This document shows positions 43,782 through 55,219 of a DNA stretch of 64,000 nt, one piece after another; the stretch's first letter is position 1, and the number at the start of each line of letters is the position of its first letter. The position numbers were made by a program, and so were the translations under genes. Under the pieces are notes generated by a model. It worked only from the letters and a program-made list of their open reading frames with translations. It was not told the origin of the DNA and did no database searches. This DNA is from Fimbriimonadia bacterium. GTDB lineage: Bacteria; Armatimonadota; Fimbriimonadia; Fimbriimonadales; JABRVX01. The stretch covers positions 1 to 64,000 of the forward strand of contig JABRVX010000006.1 of NCBI GenBank assembly GCA_039961735.1. The letters run 5' to 3'.

Positions 43782-45473
43782 ATGATCCTGGGTCGCTTAA
43801 GTATAGTAACTGCTGCCCTGTTGCTGCTCCTGGCTGCTCAGGCGCAGCCGTATGTCGCGGTCTTCACCAGCCCGCCCGACGGCGCTTGCGCACGATTCTT
43901 TGCTCAGATCACCTTCAGCGTGGGCGGACCACTGCCGCTTCACGTGCGCGTGCAGGACGACCTCGGGCACACGCTTTTCAGCGAGACGTACTTCGGCACA
44001 CCGCCCCCGATCATCTCGATCGGCTATGACCCGCTGGCTCTGGGCGTGCCAGACGGCCCTCACGTGCTTACTCTGGATGTCTGGGGCAGCGAGGGCTCGG
44101 CACAAGATACGCTGCTGCTCAACGTGGACAACACGCCGCCAACACCGACCATCAACTACCCGGCCGACGGGCAGTGCGTGAACGGCGTGGTGACCATCCG
44201 AGGTACCGTCCAGGACAACTTCTCCGGACCCGGTGCCTGGGAGTTGCGTATAGACGGCGTTCAGGTCGCTGCTGGCGAGGGTGCGAACGTCCAATACGAT
44301 TGGAACACTGCGGGCCTGTCTGACAACTCGCTGCACACTATTCGCCTGGTGGCCTCCGACGTGTGCGGCAACTCGGCTCAGACCCCGATTGCCACGGTGC
44401 GCGTCAACAACAACGCGCCGACCCTCACCGATATCGTCCCCCAAAATGGCGCTGTCGTCAAAGGGATCGTGACGGTCTCCGCGCTCGTGTCCGACGGGCA
44501 GACGACGGAGTGGTCGGTCATGGTGGACGGGTCCATAGTGGGGCTAAACCCACCGAGTGGCGTGGGCTCGGCAATCTCGTCGCTGTGGGATACGACCAAA
44601 TACACCGATGGCGCACACTCCCTGGGCCTCACCATCACGGATGGATGCGGCAACTCGGCTACTACCTTCGTTATGGTAGTGGTCTCTAACGGGCCAACAG
44701 GCGGTGACGGTAACTGCAGGCCGCTGAAGAACCTCATCGTCGAGAAGCCGCCGGTAGGTCTCGGGCTCACACGTGCGCGGGTCTTCCGGCCGCAGACTAT
44801 CAACATTGACGGCTTTACCGTGCGCGACGTGCTCGAGGCGAACAACGTGGAGATCACGGCGAATACCCTGGTGCAGCGAGTGTGCGTCTCGAAGGAGACG
44901 CCGCTGTACAAGTGCGGGGCGTTCGTGTACGGGCCGGGAAGCGGGCTGAATACCAACTTCAACTCGGGCTGGGTATACGCAAACTCCCAGCACCTGGACC
45001 GCTCCGTGGTGGACATCGCATTCGCTGCTCAGGGCGGGAAGCTCGGCAACCGTGCACTGCTTTTCTCGCCTCCGGGAACGACGTATCGCCTCAAGGTCAC
45101 CTATGTAACTCGGCTCGAGAACGGCCGCATCTCACCTCCTGAAACCGTGGAGCTGTGCTGGACAGTGGTAATCGAGGATCGCGACGACCTCCGCGACAAC
45201 GTCGAGTACTTCTCGACCGTCGCGGCGGGCGCCACGCAAAAGCCGAAGATCGCGGACGACGTCGTCGCGGCGCTGTTCGAAGCCATCTACGAGGACGACC
45301 CGCTGGAGGCGTTGGTGCAGATCGAGATGGTCATCGCACTCTCGGCCACTGATTTCAGCACGCTTCGCGACCGACCACACGTGCTCTTCCACTCTGGCTA
45401 CCTGGTCGATAGCGACGAGGAGCCTATCGGTTGCCTGCTCATCGAACAGGCGAACGCTCTTCTCTGGCGGTAG
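43782..45473 (+). CDS. Secreted Ig-like surface protein
   Basis: 563 residues from ATG 43782 (AAGGAG 8 nt upstream; GTG 43773 is possible). A signal peptide (SIVTAALLLLLAAQAQ) is followed by three Ig-like units, each starting with an xxSPPDGAC / INYPADGQC / IVPQNGAVV strand and ending near GNSAxT. A Cys-containing C-terminal region (LIVEKPPVGLGLTRARVFRPQTINIDGF...) of unrecognised fold and an acidic helical end follow. Paired cysteines suggest disulphides outside the cytoplasm. It resembles Big-type adhesion modules, but no partner is evident. Confidence 0.75.
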   Translation: MILGRLSIVTAALLLLLAAQAQPYVAVFTSPPDGACARFFAQITFSVGGPLPLHVRVQDDLGHTLFSETYFGTPPPIISIGYDPLALGVPDGPHVLTLDVWGSEGSAQDTLLLNVDNTPPTPTINYPADGQCVNGVVTIRGTVQDNFSGPGAWELRIDGVQVAAGEGANVQYDWNTAGLSDNSLHTIRLVASDVCGNSAQTPIATVRVNNNAPTLTDIVPQNGAVVKGIVTVSALVSDGQTTEWSVMVDGSIVGLNPPSGVGSAISSLWDTTKYTDGAHSLGLTITDGCGNSATTFVMVVVSNGPTGGDGNCRPLKNLIVEKPPVGLGLTRARVFRPQTINIDGFTVRDVLEANNVEITANTLVQRVCVSKETPLYKCGAFVYGPGSGLNTNFNSGWVYANSQHLDRSVVDIAFAAQGGKLGNRALLFSPPGTTYRLKVTYVTRLENGRISPPETVELCWTVVIEDRDDLRDNVEYFSTVAAGATQKPKIADDVVAALFEAIYEDDPLEALVQIEMVIALSATDFSTLRDRPHVLFHSGYLVDSDEEPIGCLLIEQANALLWR

Positions 45474-45497
45474 CGAGCTACCGGGCTGCGGTTGGTT

Positions 45498-45522
45498 CGG
45501 GGGCGCCTTGCGGGCGCCCCCG
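45498..45522 (+). terminator. Hairpin terminator after the Ig-like gene
   Basis: A perfect 10-bp stem, CGGGGGCGCC / GGCGCCCCCG, with loop TTGCG, 25 bp past the stop, followed by GTCTCTGG (no long T tract). Confidence 0.7.
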
Positions 45523-45684
45523 GTCTCTGGCTTAGCCAGCGACGAATCGCACGATCGAGGCCGCCATTTCGTCAGAATATGAGGACAACGGCTCAGAAGC
45601 TCCAAAATTCGAAGTACGGAGCCGCTAAGGGGGCCTGACGTAGTACGCTGGGTTCGACGTCCACACTGAAGAGGGACGAACATC

Positions 45685-46356
45685 GTGATAACCGACGGCG
45701 GGGCCAGCCCGTCTATCCCATCGGGAAGCGACGAGACGATGGAAGGACGCGCTGCGACACTGACCCAGGCAATCGGCGAAGGAAGCTGGGACGTCACCGA
45801 CCTCCAACTCGTAATCCGGGCGAGGGGTGGCGATCTCCCGGCGTTCGCCATGCTGTTCGAGCGCTACCGAAAGCTTGTCTTTCGGTTCGTGTCGCACCTT
45901 GCCTCGGGCCGCGACGATGCCGAAGACATCACCCAGGAGTGCTTCGTTCGCGCATTCGAGAACCTGCATCGCTTCCGGGACGAGTGTCGCTTCACCACTT
46001 GGCTGCTCCGAATCGCGGTCAACCTATGCACGGACCGGGCAAGAATGCGCTCGCGGCGCACCGCCCTGGAGGACCAGGAGGCGGCCGGTGCCCTGCTGTG
46101 GATGACCACGAGCGAACCTAGCGACCCTGTGGCGAACATCGTGGCAGAGCGCCGAGCCGATGCCGTGCGTCGAGCACTCAACGCGCTGCCGGAGCACCAC
46201 AAGCTGATGATCGTGCTTCGTGACGTGGAGCAGAAGGACTACGACGAAATCACCCAGATACTCGGGTGCACGTACGGTGGGGCCAAGCTGAGAGTGCTGC
46301 GAGCCAGACGAGCACTCCGGGATAGGCTTCAGCCCCTGTTGGAGGTACTGGAATGA
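45685..46356 (+). CDS. ECF-type RNA polymerase sigma factor
   Basis: 223 residues, GTG start (ATG 45739 is an alternative). Sigma region 2 spans about residues 45-115 (FAMLFERYRKLVFRFVSHLASGRDDAEDITQECFVRAFENLHRFRDECRFTTWLLRIAVN). A variable linker follows, then region 4 at about 160-215 (RRALNALPEHHKLMIVLRDVEQKDYDEITQILGCTYGGAKLRVLRARRALRDRL). The stop overlaps the anti-sigma start (ATGA), the usual arrangement for a sigma/anti-sigma pair. Target promoters are unknown. Confidence 0.95.
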   Translation: MITDGGASPSIPSGSDETMEGRAATLTQAIGEGSWDVTDLQLVIRARGGDLPAFAMLFERYRKLVFRFVSHLASGRDDAEDITQECFVRAFENLHRFRDECRFTTWLLRIAVNLCTDRARMRSRRTALEDQEAAGALLWMTTSEPSDPVANIVAERRADAVRRALNALPEHHKLMIVLRDVEQKDYDEITQILGCTYGGAKLRVLRARRALRDRLQPLLEVLE

Positions 46357-47057
46357 AACTGGCCTGCATGCTGGTGCGCCGCAGCGCCGCGGCCTATGCG
46401 AACAACGAACTTCGCAACGGTCGCCTGGACAGGTTCGTTCGAAACCATCTCGAGACGTGCCCCGACTGCGCCAGAGAAGTGGAGGCCTTTCGTGCGGTCG
46501 GTCGCTTATTGGCGTCCACGCGTCCTGCCGACGTTAGCCCGAGAGTGCAGTGGGACGATGTGCGCCGAACGATCCTGGCCCGCCGGGAAGCCCAGCGTCA
46601 GCGGGCAGCTGCTGTCGCTACGATGAGGCGAGGAGCCTCTCTTGCCGGGGTGTGCGGGGCAGCGGCCCTAGCGCTTTGGCTCGTCGGCCCGACGCTGCGA
46701 AACGGCCTGATCAGCGGCACGCCGGGCGAAGGTGAGATCGTCAAGTCGCCCGAGCCACAGCCTGCTCCGACCGCCATCACCGATACTAAGGCGCCTTCAC
46801 CGTCGGTGCAGGAGGTTCGCCAGCCGCATCTAGCCGAGGCGAGCATGCGCCAAGGGCAGGCACGGAGCATAACTGCGCCCGTCCGCACCGAACGCGTCGC
46901 CCTGGTGGAAGACCCGAAAATTCCAGCCCCGATTGGCCCCGCATCGGAGGGCCCTACACAGATCATCGCTGTGGAGCTCTCTCCGAACGCGAATACAGGA
47001 GCGGTGGAAGCCGCCGTGGTGTCACCTGATGAAGGCTCGCTGTTTATTGATACTTAG
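46353..47057 (+). CDS. Zinc-finger (ZAS/zf-HC2) anti-sigma factor, membrane-bound
   Basis: 234 residues. The cytoplasmic N-terminus holds the Hx3Cx2C zinc-binding core, HLETCPDC, typical of ZAS anti-sigma factors. A single transmembrane helix (ASLAGVCGAAALALWLVGPTL, about 97-117) separates it from a Pro/Thr/Glu-rich periplasmic part ending VVSPDEGSLFIDT. It should sequester the upstream sigma factor until an envelope signal releases it. It overlaps the next gene by 29 bp, so all three are translationally linked. Confidence 0.92.
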   Translation: MKLACMLVRRSAAAYANNELRNGRLDRFVRNHLETCPDCAREVEAFRAVGRLLASTRPADVSPRVQWDDVRRTILARREAQRQRAAAVATMRRGASLAGVCGAAALALWLVGPTLRNGLISGTPGEGEIVKSPEPQPAPTAITDTKAPSPSVQEVRQPHLAEASMRQGQARSITAPVRTERVALVEDPKIPAPIGPASEGPTQIIAVELSPNANTGAVEAAVVSPDEGSLFIDT

Positions 47058-48069
47058 TTTGCTGCTACTCTCGGCTCTGCCGCTGTGCTCATTCGCGCAG
47101 GACGAGGTGGATGAGCCTGCAGCCGCTCTATCGGCCATCGAGAAGTGCGTGATCTCGGTCACCGCGCGGCAACAGGCACGTCCCGGTCTCACCAAAGGTT
47201 TGGTTCGCGGTGGCATCGGCGTGCTGGTGCGCGCGGATGGCATCGCGCTCGTACCGGGAGAGCTGTTCGTGTACGGTGTTCGTACCGACTCCGGCACCGC
47301 CGAGGAGTTGTATTGCCGACCGGACCAAGTCAGTGTTACCGTAACGGTGCCTGGCCACGAGCCGATTCCTGCGCAGATGCTCGGGGCCGATCCGCGCACT
47401 CGACTTGCCAGTATCCGCCTTGCGTCAATCCCTGCCTCTCTCTCGGTTCTGCCTCTTCAGAGCACCCAGCGGGTCGCCCCTGACCCCTCGGCGCGTGTGT
47501 TCCTCCCCGGCGCCCAGGTGATGCACGCCGCCCTGCCTGGCTCCGAGGCAATCGGTGTGGATGCGCACACCAACCGGTTTATGCCCTTGGTCGAGGTGCA
47601 CCTGGAGCGTTCGGCCGTCGGGCTGAGTGGTGCTCCGGTTGTCAACTCGAAGGGGCAATTCGTGGGTCTACTGAGGGCGCAGAAGGCTAGCACGCCGGGA
47701 GCAGAAACGCCTTCGCAAGTGTGGTTCGCGCTACCACCCAGCCTGGTGCAGCGTGTCGCCGAGGGCCTGGCACAACCGCCCTATGTTGTCAGGCACAGGT
47801 GGGTGGGGATTCAGTGCGATAACGCCCGTAACCGTCCGGGTGCGGCCGTGGTAGGGGTGACCTTGGGTGGACCCGGGCAGGTGGCGGGACTAACGATAGG
47901 CGACGTGATTATCGAAGCGGGCGGCCTCCCCGTGCGTACCTCCGCCGACTTCGCCGGTGCGGTATTCTCGCAGCCACTGGACGGCTGGCTTCCTATTACG
48001 GTGCTGCGCGGTGGTACGACGTTGAAACTGCGCGTGAAGGTTGCTGCCGAACCCACCCCCCGCCGCTGA
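47029..48069 (+). CDS. Pseudo-HtrA: inactive trypsin-like domain plus PDZ
   Basis: 346 residues from ATG 47029 inside the anti-sigma gene. Signal peptide (CLLILSLLLLSALPLCSFA). Residues 35-240 align by motif with HtrA/DegP: GGIGVLVRADGIALVPGELF where HtrA has GSGVI...NHVV (catalytic His missing), DPRTRLASIRL where HtrA has DPRTDLAVLRI (catalytic Asp replaced by Arg), and VGLSGAPVVNSKGQFVGLL, which keeps the Ser in GLSGAP. A PDZ domain follows (255-340, PGAAVVGVTLGGPGQVAGLTIGDVII). It should be exported and non-proteolytic. Its position after the anti-sigma gene suggests a sensor or anti-sigma-binding role, as RseB or DegS modulate RseA. That role is inference. Confidence 0.8.
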   Translation: MKARCLLILSLLLLSALPLCSFAQDEVDEPAAALSAIEKCVISVTARQQARPGLTKGLVRGGIGVLVRADGIALVPGELFVYGVRTDSGTAEELYCRPDQVSVTVTVPGHEPIPAQMLGADPRTRLASIRLASIPASLSVLPLQSTQRVAPDPSARVFLPGAQVMHAALPGSEAIGVDAHTNRFMPLVEVHLERSAVGLSGAPVVNSKGQFVGLLRAQKASTPGAETPSQVWFALPPSLVQRVAEGLAQPPYVVRHRWVGIQCDNARNRPGAAVVGVTLGGPGQVAGLTIGDVIIEAGGLPVRTSADFAGAVFSQPLDGWLPITVLRGGTTLKLRVKVAAEPTPRR

Positions 48070-48228
48070 CCTACGCCGTCTTTCCGGTTGATCGTTTCGG
48101 GGAACGGCAGTCGCTGCCGCTTGTGCTCACAGATGCTTACACGCGATTGCCCTCTCAGCACTGTGCGCACCACGTCACGGGTACCCGAAGGAAGTGTTCC
48201 CCGCTCTATTGGGAAGGAGAAGAAAGCG

Positions 48229-48258
48229 CAGCGGCCCCGATGGGTATCGGGGCCGCTG
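48229..48258 (-). terminator. rRNA operon terminator
   Basis: A perfect 13-bp stem, CAGCGGCCCCGAT / ATCGGGGCCGCTG, with a 4-nt loop, 12 bp after the 5S 3' end. On the minus strand it is followed by CGCTTTCTTCTCCTT, a pyrimidine-rich run that fits an intrinsic terminator. Confidence 0.8.
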
Positions 48259-48270
48259 TAAGCTATCAAT

Positions 48271-48386
48271 CCGGGCAACGTGCTATCCTCCCGGGCCGTT
48301 GCCAGCCAAGTACTTTCGCCGCTGAGGGGCTTAACTACCGTGTTCGGGATGGGAACGGGTGTTTCTCCCTCGCCATGGTCACCCGA
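48271..48386 (-). rRNA. rrf: 5S ribosomal RNA
   Basis: About 116 nt. Helix I pairs CGGGTGAC at the 5' end with GTTGCCCG at the 3' end. Conserved internal blocks CCCATCCCGAACACGG and GCCGAAAGTACTTGGC-like are present. Ends are set by helix pairing and may be off by one or two bases. It lies about 100 bp after 23S in the same transcript. Confidence 0.93.
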
Positions 48387-48420
48387 ATTGAGATCGGATG
48401 GATCGCTCTTGGATTGTCAA

Positions 48421-48443
48421 GAGCACCCTGACAGTTGCATAGT
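48421..48443 (-). other. Pre-23S processing stem, 3' arm
   Basis: Complementary to 51433-51455 over 23 positions, with one G-U pair in the RNA. Together they bracket 23S and form the long duplex expected to be cut by RNase III. The TTGACA-like text inside the 5' arm is part of this stem, not a promoter. Confidence 0.85.
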
Positions 48444-48487
48444 TACGAGGTCTGTGTAGGAGTGTCGTGTCATGATTGCAGCTCTCT

Positions 48488-51388
<2,901 letters not shown>

Positions 51389-51432
51389 GAGAATATCTAT
51401 CGTGAAGATACGACATCCCTCGAGACCTTTTC

Positions 51433-51455
51433 ACTATGCAACTGTCAAGGTGCTC
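51433..51455 (-). other. Pre-23S processing stem, 5' arm
   Basis: On the minus strand this reads GAGCACCTTGACAG then TTGCATAGT and pairs with 48421-48443 (see that entry). Confidence 0.85.
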
Positions 51456-51509
51456 CAACCGCCGTCGCCGGCGACGCCGAACCCCTGTACAGGGCAGCGG
51501 CGAAAAGGA

Positions 51510-51538
51510 ATCATACCAGACCCGACGCCCCGTGTCAA
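51510..51538 (-). promoter_or_regulatory. rRNA operon promoter
   Basis: On the minus strand: TTGACA (51538-51533), exactly 17 nt, TATGAT (51515-51510). Near-consensus, about 115 nt before mature 23S and upstream of the processing stem. It shows that the 23S-5S unit has its own promoter. Confidence 0.85.
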
Positions 51539-51907
51539 GCGCCCTCCGAGTTTTTCGGAGGATTCGCACCAAAATCGTATCCGGGTTGCATCAGCCGACA
51601 GACCATACGTAAGGAAGGGAGCCTGAAATTGCATGCCGTCTCGTTCCAGCACTCCCCTTCGGCACCCGATACCCCATACCCATGCACCCAGCAACCAGGA
51701 AGCCGGTCAGGAGGAAGCGCTCCGCTATCGCAGAGATCCTCGTCGCGCTCTCCAGCCTCTACGTGCTTCCGTGAGCATCCTCCAGGTCTTGCAGAGCATG
51801 GTCACCCGTATTCCCCCCGGCTTTTAGCCCACTCCACACACTCGGCATGGCTCTTGCACTCCCCCTAGGCGAACCACGCTTTAGGACTTTGCCGAGGAGA
51901 GCACAGC

Positions 51908-52558
51908 ATGAGAACAGCAACACTTGCCGTAACGTTCGCCGCCGGGGCCTTGTGTCTAACCCTGCCCGCTGCAGCGAACACCTACGCAGGCAGCGACTGG
52001 ATACTGGAGTACAACCTGAACGGGCAGATCGAGCTTTCTGCCACGCTTATCGACTTCGCGAGTGGAAACCAGACGGAATCCGTGACCGCTCTGGACATCC
52101 CCGGGGGCGCCAACTTCGGGATCGCCTTGCCCTTGCCGCTCGCAATCGACATGTACGAGGTGGACTGGAACGGCAACGCCATCCTAGGGGACGTCGGGGA
52201 CCGATTGCTGCGCGTGTACGGAGATGACCCGGGCGAGCTGCCGGTCGTGATCGACGGCGCCTACTTGGCCTGGATGAACCCGGTGCTGGCCGACTACGAT
52301 CTCGAGATCACGCTCGCGCGCATCTCTACGACCATCATGGCCATGAACGGCCCCCGCGTATACGACCTGCGCGACGGAAAGGGCTTCGTTCTCGAGGGCT
52401 TCGCCTGGGCCAAGCCCGGCACAGGACGAGAGGACGGTACCCTCGCAGCATCGTCCAAGTTCATCCTGACCCGACCAGTGCCTGAGCCGAGCGCGCTGGC
52501 GGGCCTTGCCATCGGACTTACGACCCTCCTGAGTCTGCGAGCACGCCGCAGGGCGTGA
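51908..52558 (+). CDS. PEP-CTERM sorting-domain protein
   Basis: 216 residues with GAGGAGAG before the ATG. Signal peptide (LAVTFAAGALCLTLPAAA), a beta-rich secreted domain of about 160 residues, then PVPEPSALAGLAIGLTTLLS with RARRRA at the end: the PEP motif, hydrophobic helix and basic tail recognised by exosortase. The body is not recognised. No exosortase gene is in the window. Confidence 0.85.
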   Translation: MRTATLAVTFAAGALCLTLPAAANTYAGSDWILEYNLNGQIELSATLIDFASGNQTESVTALDIPGGANFGIALPLPLAIDMYEVDWNGNAILGDVGDRLLRVYGDDPGELPVVIDGAYLAWMNPVLADYDLEITLARISTTIMAMNGPRVYDLRDGKGFVLEGFAWAKPGTGREDGTLAASSKFILTRPVPEPSALAGLAIGLTTLLSLRARRRA

Positions 52559-52577
52559 GAGTGACTGGGCCTAACCA

Positions 52578-52612
52578 CTCCCCCACCGGCGTCCCCGCAG
52601 CCGGTGGGGGAG
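52578..52612 (+). terminator. Hairpin terminator
   Basis: A perfect 13-bp stem, CTCCCCCACCGGC / GCCGGTGGGGGAG, with a 9-nt loop, 19 bp after the PEP-CTERM stop, followed by CATTCATT. Confidence 0.75.
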
Positions 52613-52670
52613 CATTCATTGAGGGACATGAACCGGTAAAATCTGGGTAAGACTACCGGGGGGTGCGAGG

Positions 52671-53150
52671 ATGGCGCTATCGCCCACGTTGAAGCAGCGA
52701 CTGGAAATGCAAGGGTTCACGGGGTTGGACGAAGCCACATTGTGCAGTTTGGAGCCTGCAGCCAGGTTGACGCCGCTGCTATGCTCGGCCTCCGCGCTGA
52801 TCACCGGCCTGACCGGTTCGGCCTACGTCGCCTGGGTGTTCGCCGCTCTCGGAATCTTGGGGGCCATCTTCCCTCGCCACGCTTTCGACCTGCTATACAA
52901 CCACATGCTCCGGCCTATCTTCCGAGGACCGGTGTTGCCGCCGAACGGTGGGGGCAGGCGGTTGGCCTGCGGCATGGGCGGGCTAATGCTGGCGGGCGCA
53001 GGTTGGGCCTTTTGGGCCGGCGCTACAGTAGTGGGCTACGTGCTGTGCGGCATCATGGTGGTGATGGCAGCGATAGCCGGTCTAACCCACTTCTGCCTTG
53101 CCGCGCTGATTTACCGCGCGCTGTTCGGTCGGCGCGCCACAGCAAGGTAA
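52671..53150 (+). CDS. DUF4395-like membrane protein
   Basis: 159 residues. An N-terminal helical segment (LKQRLEMQGFTGLDEATLC) precedes transmembrane helices near residues 33-52, 54-66, 98-120 and 122-145. The pattern RRLACGMGGLMLAGAGWAF...CLAALIY resembles the RFAxGxG and FCLGCFIY blocks of DUF4395 proteins, which are often near thiosulfate or thioredoxin genes; no such neighbour is seen. Convergent with the lipoprotein cluster, with only 4 bp between stops. Confidence 0.7.
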   Translation: MALSPTLKQRLEMQGFTGLDEATLCSLEPAARLTPLLCSASALITGLTGSAYVAWVFAALGILGAIFPRHAFDLLYNHMLRPIFRGPVLPPNGGGRRLACGMGGLMLAGAGWAFWAGATVVGYVLCGIMVVMAAIAGLTHFCLAALIYRALFGRRATAR

Positions 53151-53154
53151 CCAC

Positions 53155-53613
53155 CTATAGCTCGAAGTCAGGCTCTTCCCTCTCCGGCACCGGGCGACCC
53201 ATCTGCTCATAGATGGCCTCGCTCTGCTGGATCAGCGCCGCGGCACGCTCGTTCTTCGGATCGAGTTCCACTGCCTTGCGGAACATCTGCAGCGCTTGCC
53301 GAAACTTGGTGCTGCGCGAGAGATCCGGGGCATTCTGGATCGCATCTCCTAGCTCGGTGAGCGCCTTCGAGTACGCCTGCGCCACTACTGCGTCCTTCGG
53401 GGCCTTCTCGTACTTGGCCTTGGCCTCCAGCGTGGAGTCGCGCAGACGTATGAGCGCTTCCGGCACCTCGGCACCCGGCTCGCCATGAGGATTCTGTATG
53501 GGTGGATGCTGCGGAGGGCTCTCCGTGGTCTTCTCGGGCAGCGGGCCGTTGCACCCGATTAGGAACGAAGCTGCCACCAACACTAAGATGACACTAACGT
53601 GCTTGATTACCAC
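53155..53613 (-). CDS. TPR-like lipoprotein
   Basis: 152 residues from GTG 53613; AGGAGG lies 6 nt upstream, which decides the start over longer options. The signal peptide has the lipobox LIGC (Cys 16-17), a short Pro-rich linker, then helical pairs typical of a tetratricopeptide repeat (KALTELGDAIQNAPDLS, RQALQMFRKAVELDPKNERAAALIQQ). The start lies inside the upstream lipoprotein gene (20-bp overlap), so the two are coupled. Confidence 0.75.
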   Translation of the reverse strand: MVIKHVSVILVLVAASFLIGCNGPLPEKTTESPPQHPPIQNPHGEPGAEVPEALIRLRDSTLEAKAKYEKAPKDAVVAQAYSKALTELGDAIQNAPDLSRSTKFRQALQMFRKAVELDPKNERAAALIQQSEAIYEQMGRPVPEREEPDFEL

Positions 53614-54148
53614 TGATAGCCTCCTGGCGCAGAACCTTCGGGTCCAGCGCGGTGTCTTCCAGGTTCTCATTGAACGTCACGAAACCGTTGTCGTCGTTCG
53701 CTCGCAGTGTAAGCTTCGCGCCTTCGCGGACGTACACGACCTCGATCCAGCCATCGCCCTTTTTGCGCGTCCCTTTGCCCAGACGCTTCTCGTATTCGGC
53801 GAAGGCATCCTCCGCCTCGGTCATACTCTCCATCACCACCCGATGGATCATCTTCACCGCACCCTTGCCCGGAACAAAGGCTGCAGCGAAGCTCTCCTGG
53901 CTAGGCAGTTCCCACGCCATGTACTCCAGACCGGGGTCGGCACCCACCTGTTCGGCGATGTCCTTAGCATCGGGCGGAGCGGGCACGGCTTCCTGGACCT
54001 GCTCAGGTGTTGCGCCTAAGAACAGCGGCTTCACGCCGATGAGTTGCAGCTTCGGCGGGGCGGCCTGCGTAGTTTCCGGCTTCGGCCTGTCACCCGTGCA
54101 GCCGCTCAGCAACAGTCCGAGAGCCGCAACCAGCAGCAAACTCCTCAC
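53594..54148 (-). CDS. Small lipoprotein, paralog of the upstream gene
   Basis: 184 residues from GTG 54148, which overlaps the previous stop (GTGA). Lipobox LLSGC. The mature part (KPLFLGATPEQVQEAVPAPPDAKDI, GLEYMAWELPSQ, EVVYVREGAKLTLRAND) follows the same plan as the upstream lipoprotein, so the two are diverged tandem paralogs. No named family was recognised. Confidence 0.75.
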   Translation of the reverse strand: MRSLLLVAALGLLLSGCTGDRPKPETTQAAPPKLQLIGVKPLFLGATPEQVQEAVPAPPDAKDIAEQVGADPGLEYMAWELPSQESFAAAFVPGKGAVKMIHRVVMESMTEAEDAFAEYEKRLGKGTRKKGDGWIEVVYVREGAKLTLRANDDNGFVTFNENLEDTALDPKVLRQEAISGNQAR

Positions 54149-54756
54149 TGTTTCTTGCGCTCCCGCATTGCACGAAGTGCCTCTTGCATAGCCTTCACAT
54201 GAGCCGAGTCGACCAGAGTGGCGGTGAACCGGTGGTCCGCCCCCGACCGGATGGTTTCCAGCCGCAGGCGGCAAGCATCTTGCTCCCGTCCGTAGCTCCG
54301 AATGGTACGCGCGGGTTGTCGGTCCACGACCGGTTCTCCGAAGCTCTTCTCATACCTCTGAGACCACAGAGTCGCCTCGGCGCTTGTCACCGGCGCGATG
54401 CTGTGGCTGATCTGCACGAGGCGTCCGTCCCTAAAGTAGGCTATCAGGGTCTGCGCCGGGTTCTGCCTGGTCCCGTTGGACTGGACCCAGGCCAGCATGT
54501 CGAAGCCTCCGGGTAGCTCAGCGTTCGGCAGTTCCTTCGCCCCGTGCGGCATCGGATAGGCATTCTGGACCTCGGCGAAGGAAGCACCGAGGCGCACTGC
54601 CACCGCACCGTTGGCGTCCAACAGGGCGAAGCGCGCGCGGTCGGTATTAGGCGGGGCGGACGCGCTCGATGCGGGCACCTCCGGGGGGCCGCTCCTGCAA
54701 CCGGCCACCAACGCTGCAGAACAGCAGATGAGGATGAGGAGGGTTACGCGTCTCAT
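54145..54756 (-). CDS. Small lipoprotein
   Basis: 203 residues. Signal peptide with lipobox LVAGC. The mature domain has VAVRLGASFAEVQNAYPMPHGAKEL, GGFDMLAWVQSN and RDGRLVQISHSI, similar in order to its downstream paralog. Ends in a basic helix (EALRAMRERKKQ). First of three overlapping lipoprotein genes. Confidence 0.75.
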   Translation of the reverse strand: MRRVTLLILICCSAALVAGCRSGPPEVPASSASAPPNTDRARFALLDANGAVAVRLGASFAEVQNAYPMPHGAKELPNAELPGGFDMLAWVQSNGTRQNPAQTLIAYFRDGRLVQISHSIAPVTSAEATLWSQRYEKSFGEPVVDRQPARTIRSYGREQDACRLRLETIRSGADHRFTATLVDSAHVKAMQEALRAMRERKKQ

Positions 54757-54822
54757 AAGCTAGCTGCCGCACGGCGAAGTGCCGTGCGGCAATCGTCGTT
54801 GCTAACGTCCGGTGACGTTTGC

Positions 54823-55098
54823 CTAGTTGCCGCCCTCTGTCGGCGGTGCAGGAGGCGTCGCACCCTCGGTAGGAGTCTTGCCGCCCTCCTCACCGGCTGG
54901 CGGTGTGGTGGAGGTGCCGGTGTCGCCCGTCCCAGTCTCGGCCGGGGGAGTCGTTCCAGTGTCTCCGCCGTTCGGCGTCTCAGGCTTCTGCATGCCGTTC
55001 TCCTCGCCGCCACCATTCGTCGTCTCGGCGCCTTTGCAGCCGCCCACGATGGCGATGGCGATGCAGGCGAGCATCAGCCATGCGATCTTTCTCAACAT
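54823..55098 (-). CDS. Low-complexity Gly/Thr/Pro lipoprotein
   Basis: 91 residues from ATG 55098 with GGAGGATC upstream; the longer open frame is not supported. Signal peptide (IAWLMLACIAIAIVGGC) with lipobox VGGC, then an unstructured region of GGDTGTTPP/AETGTGDTGT-like tracts and many Glu and Pro. Possibly a surface spacer or wall-spanning lipoprotein. Confidence 0.65.
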   Translation of the reverse strand: MLRKIAWLMLACIAIAIVGGCKGAETTNGGGEENGMQKPETPNGGDTGTTPPAETGTGDTGTSTTPPAGEEGGKTPTEGATPPAPPTEGGN

Positions 55099-55219
55099 CT
55101 GCTTGATCCTCCGTTCATTCTGCGTCGTCGGCGGCGCGGGCCTTACGGCCCAGCACTTCCGTGCCACCGACAACTGCATTCTACCCACAAAAGAACCAGG
55201 TCCCGCGCAAGTGGTGGTC

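Larger units (their letters stand above)
51389..51907. other. rRNA leader and intergenic region
   Basis: Contains the 5' arm of the processing stem (51433-51455), the rRNA promoter (51510-51538), and a small inverted repeat CCTCCGA-N5-TCGGAGG (51543-51561) just upstream of the promoter. Nothing else was recognised from 51562 to 51890. No 16S rRNA. Confidence 0.7.

Noticed and set aside
51433-51450. TTGACA on the minus strand just before 23S as a promoter
   Set aside because: The 17-nt spaced -10 would be TCTCGA, a poor match, and the whole segment is complementary to 48421-48443, so it is a processing stem. The true promoter is at 51510-51538.
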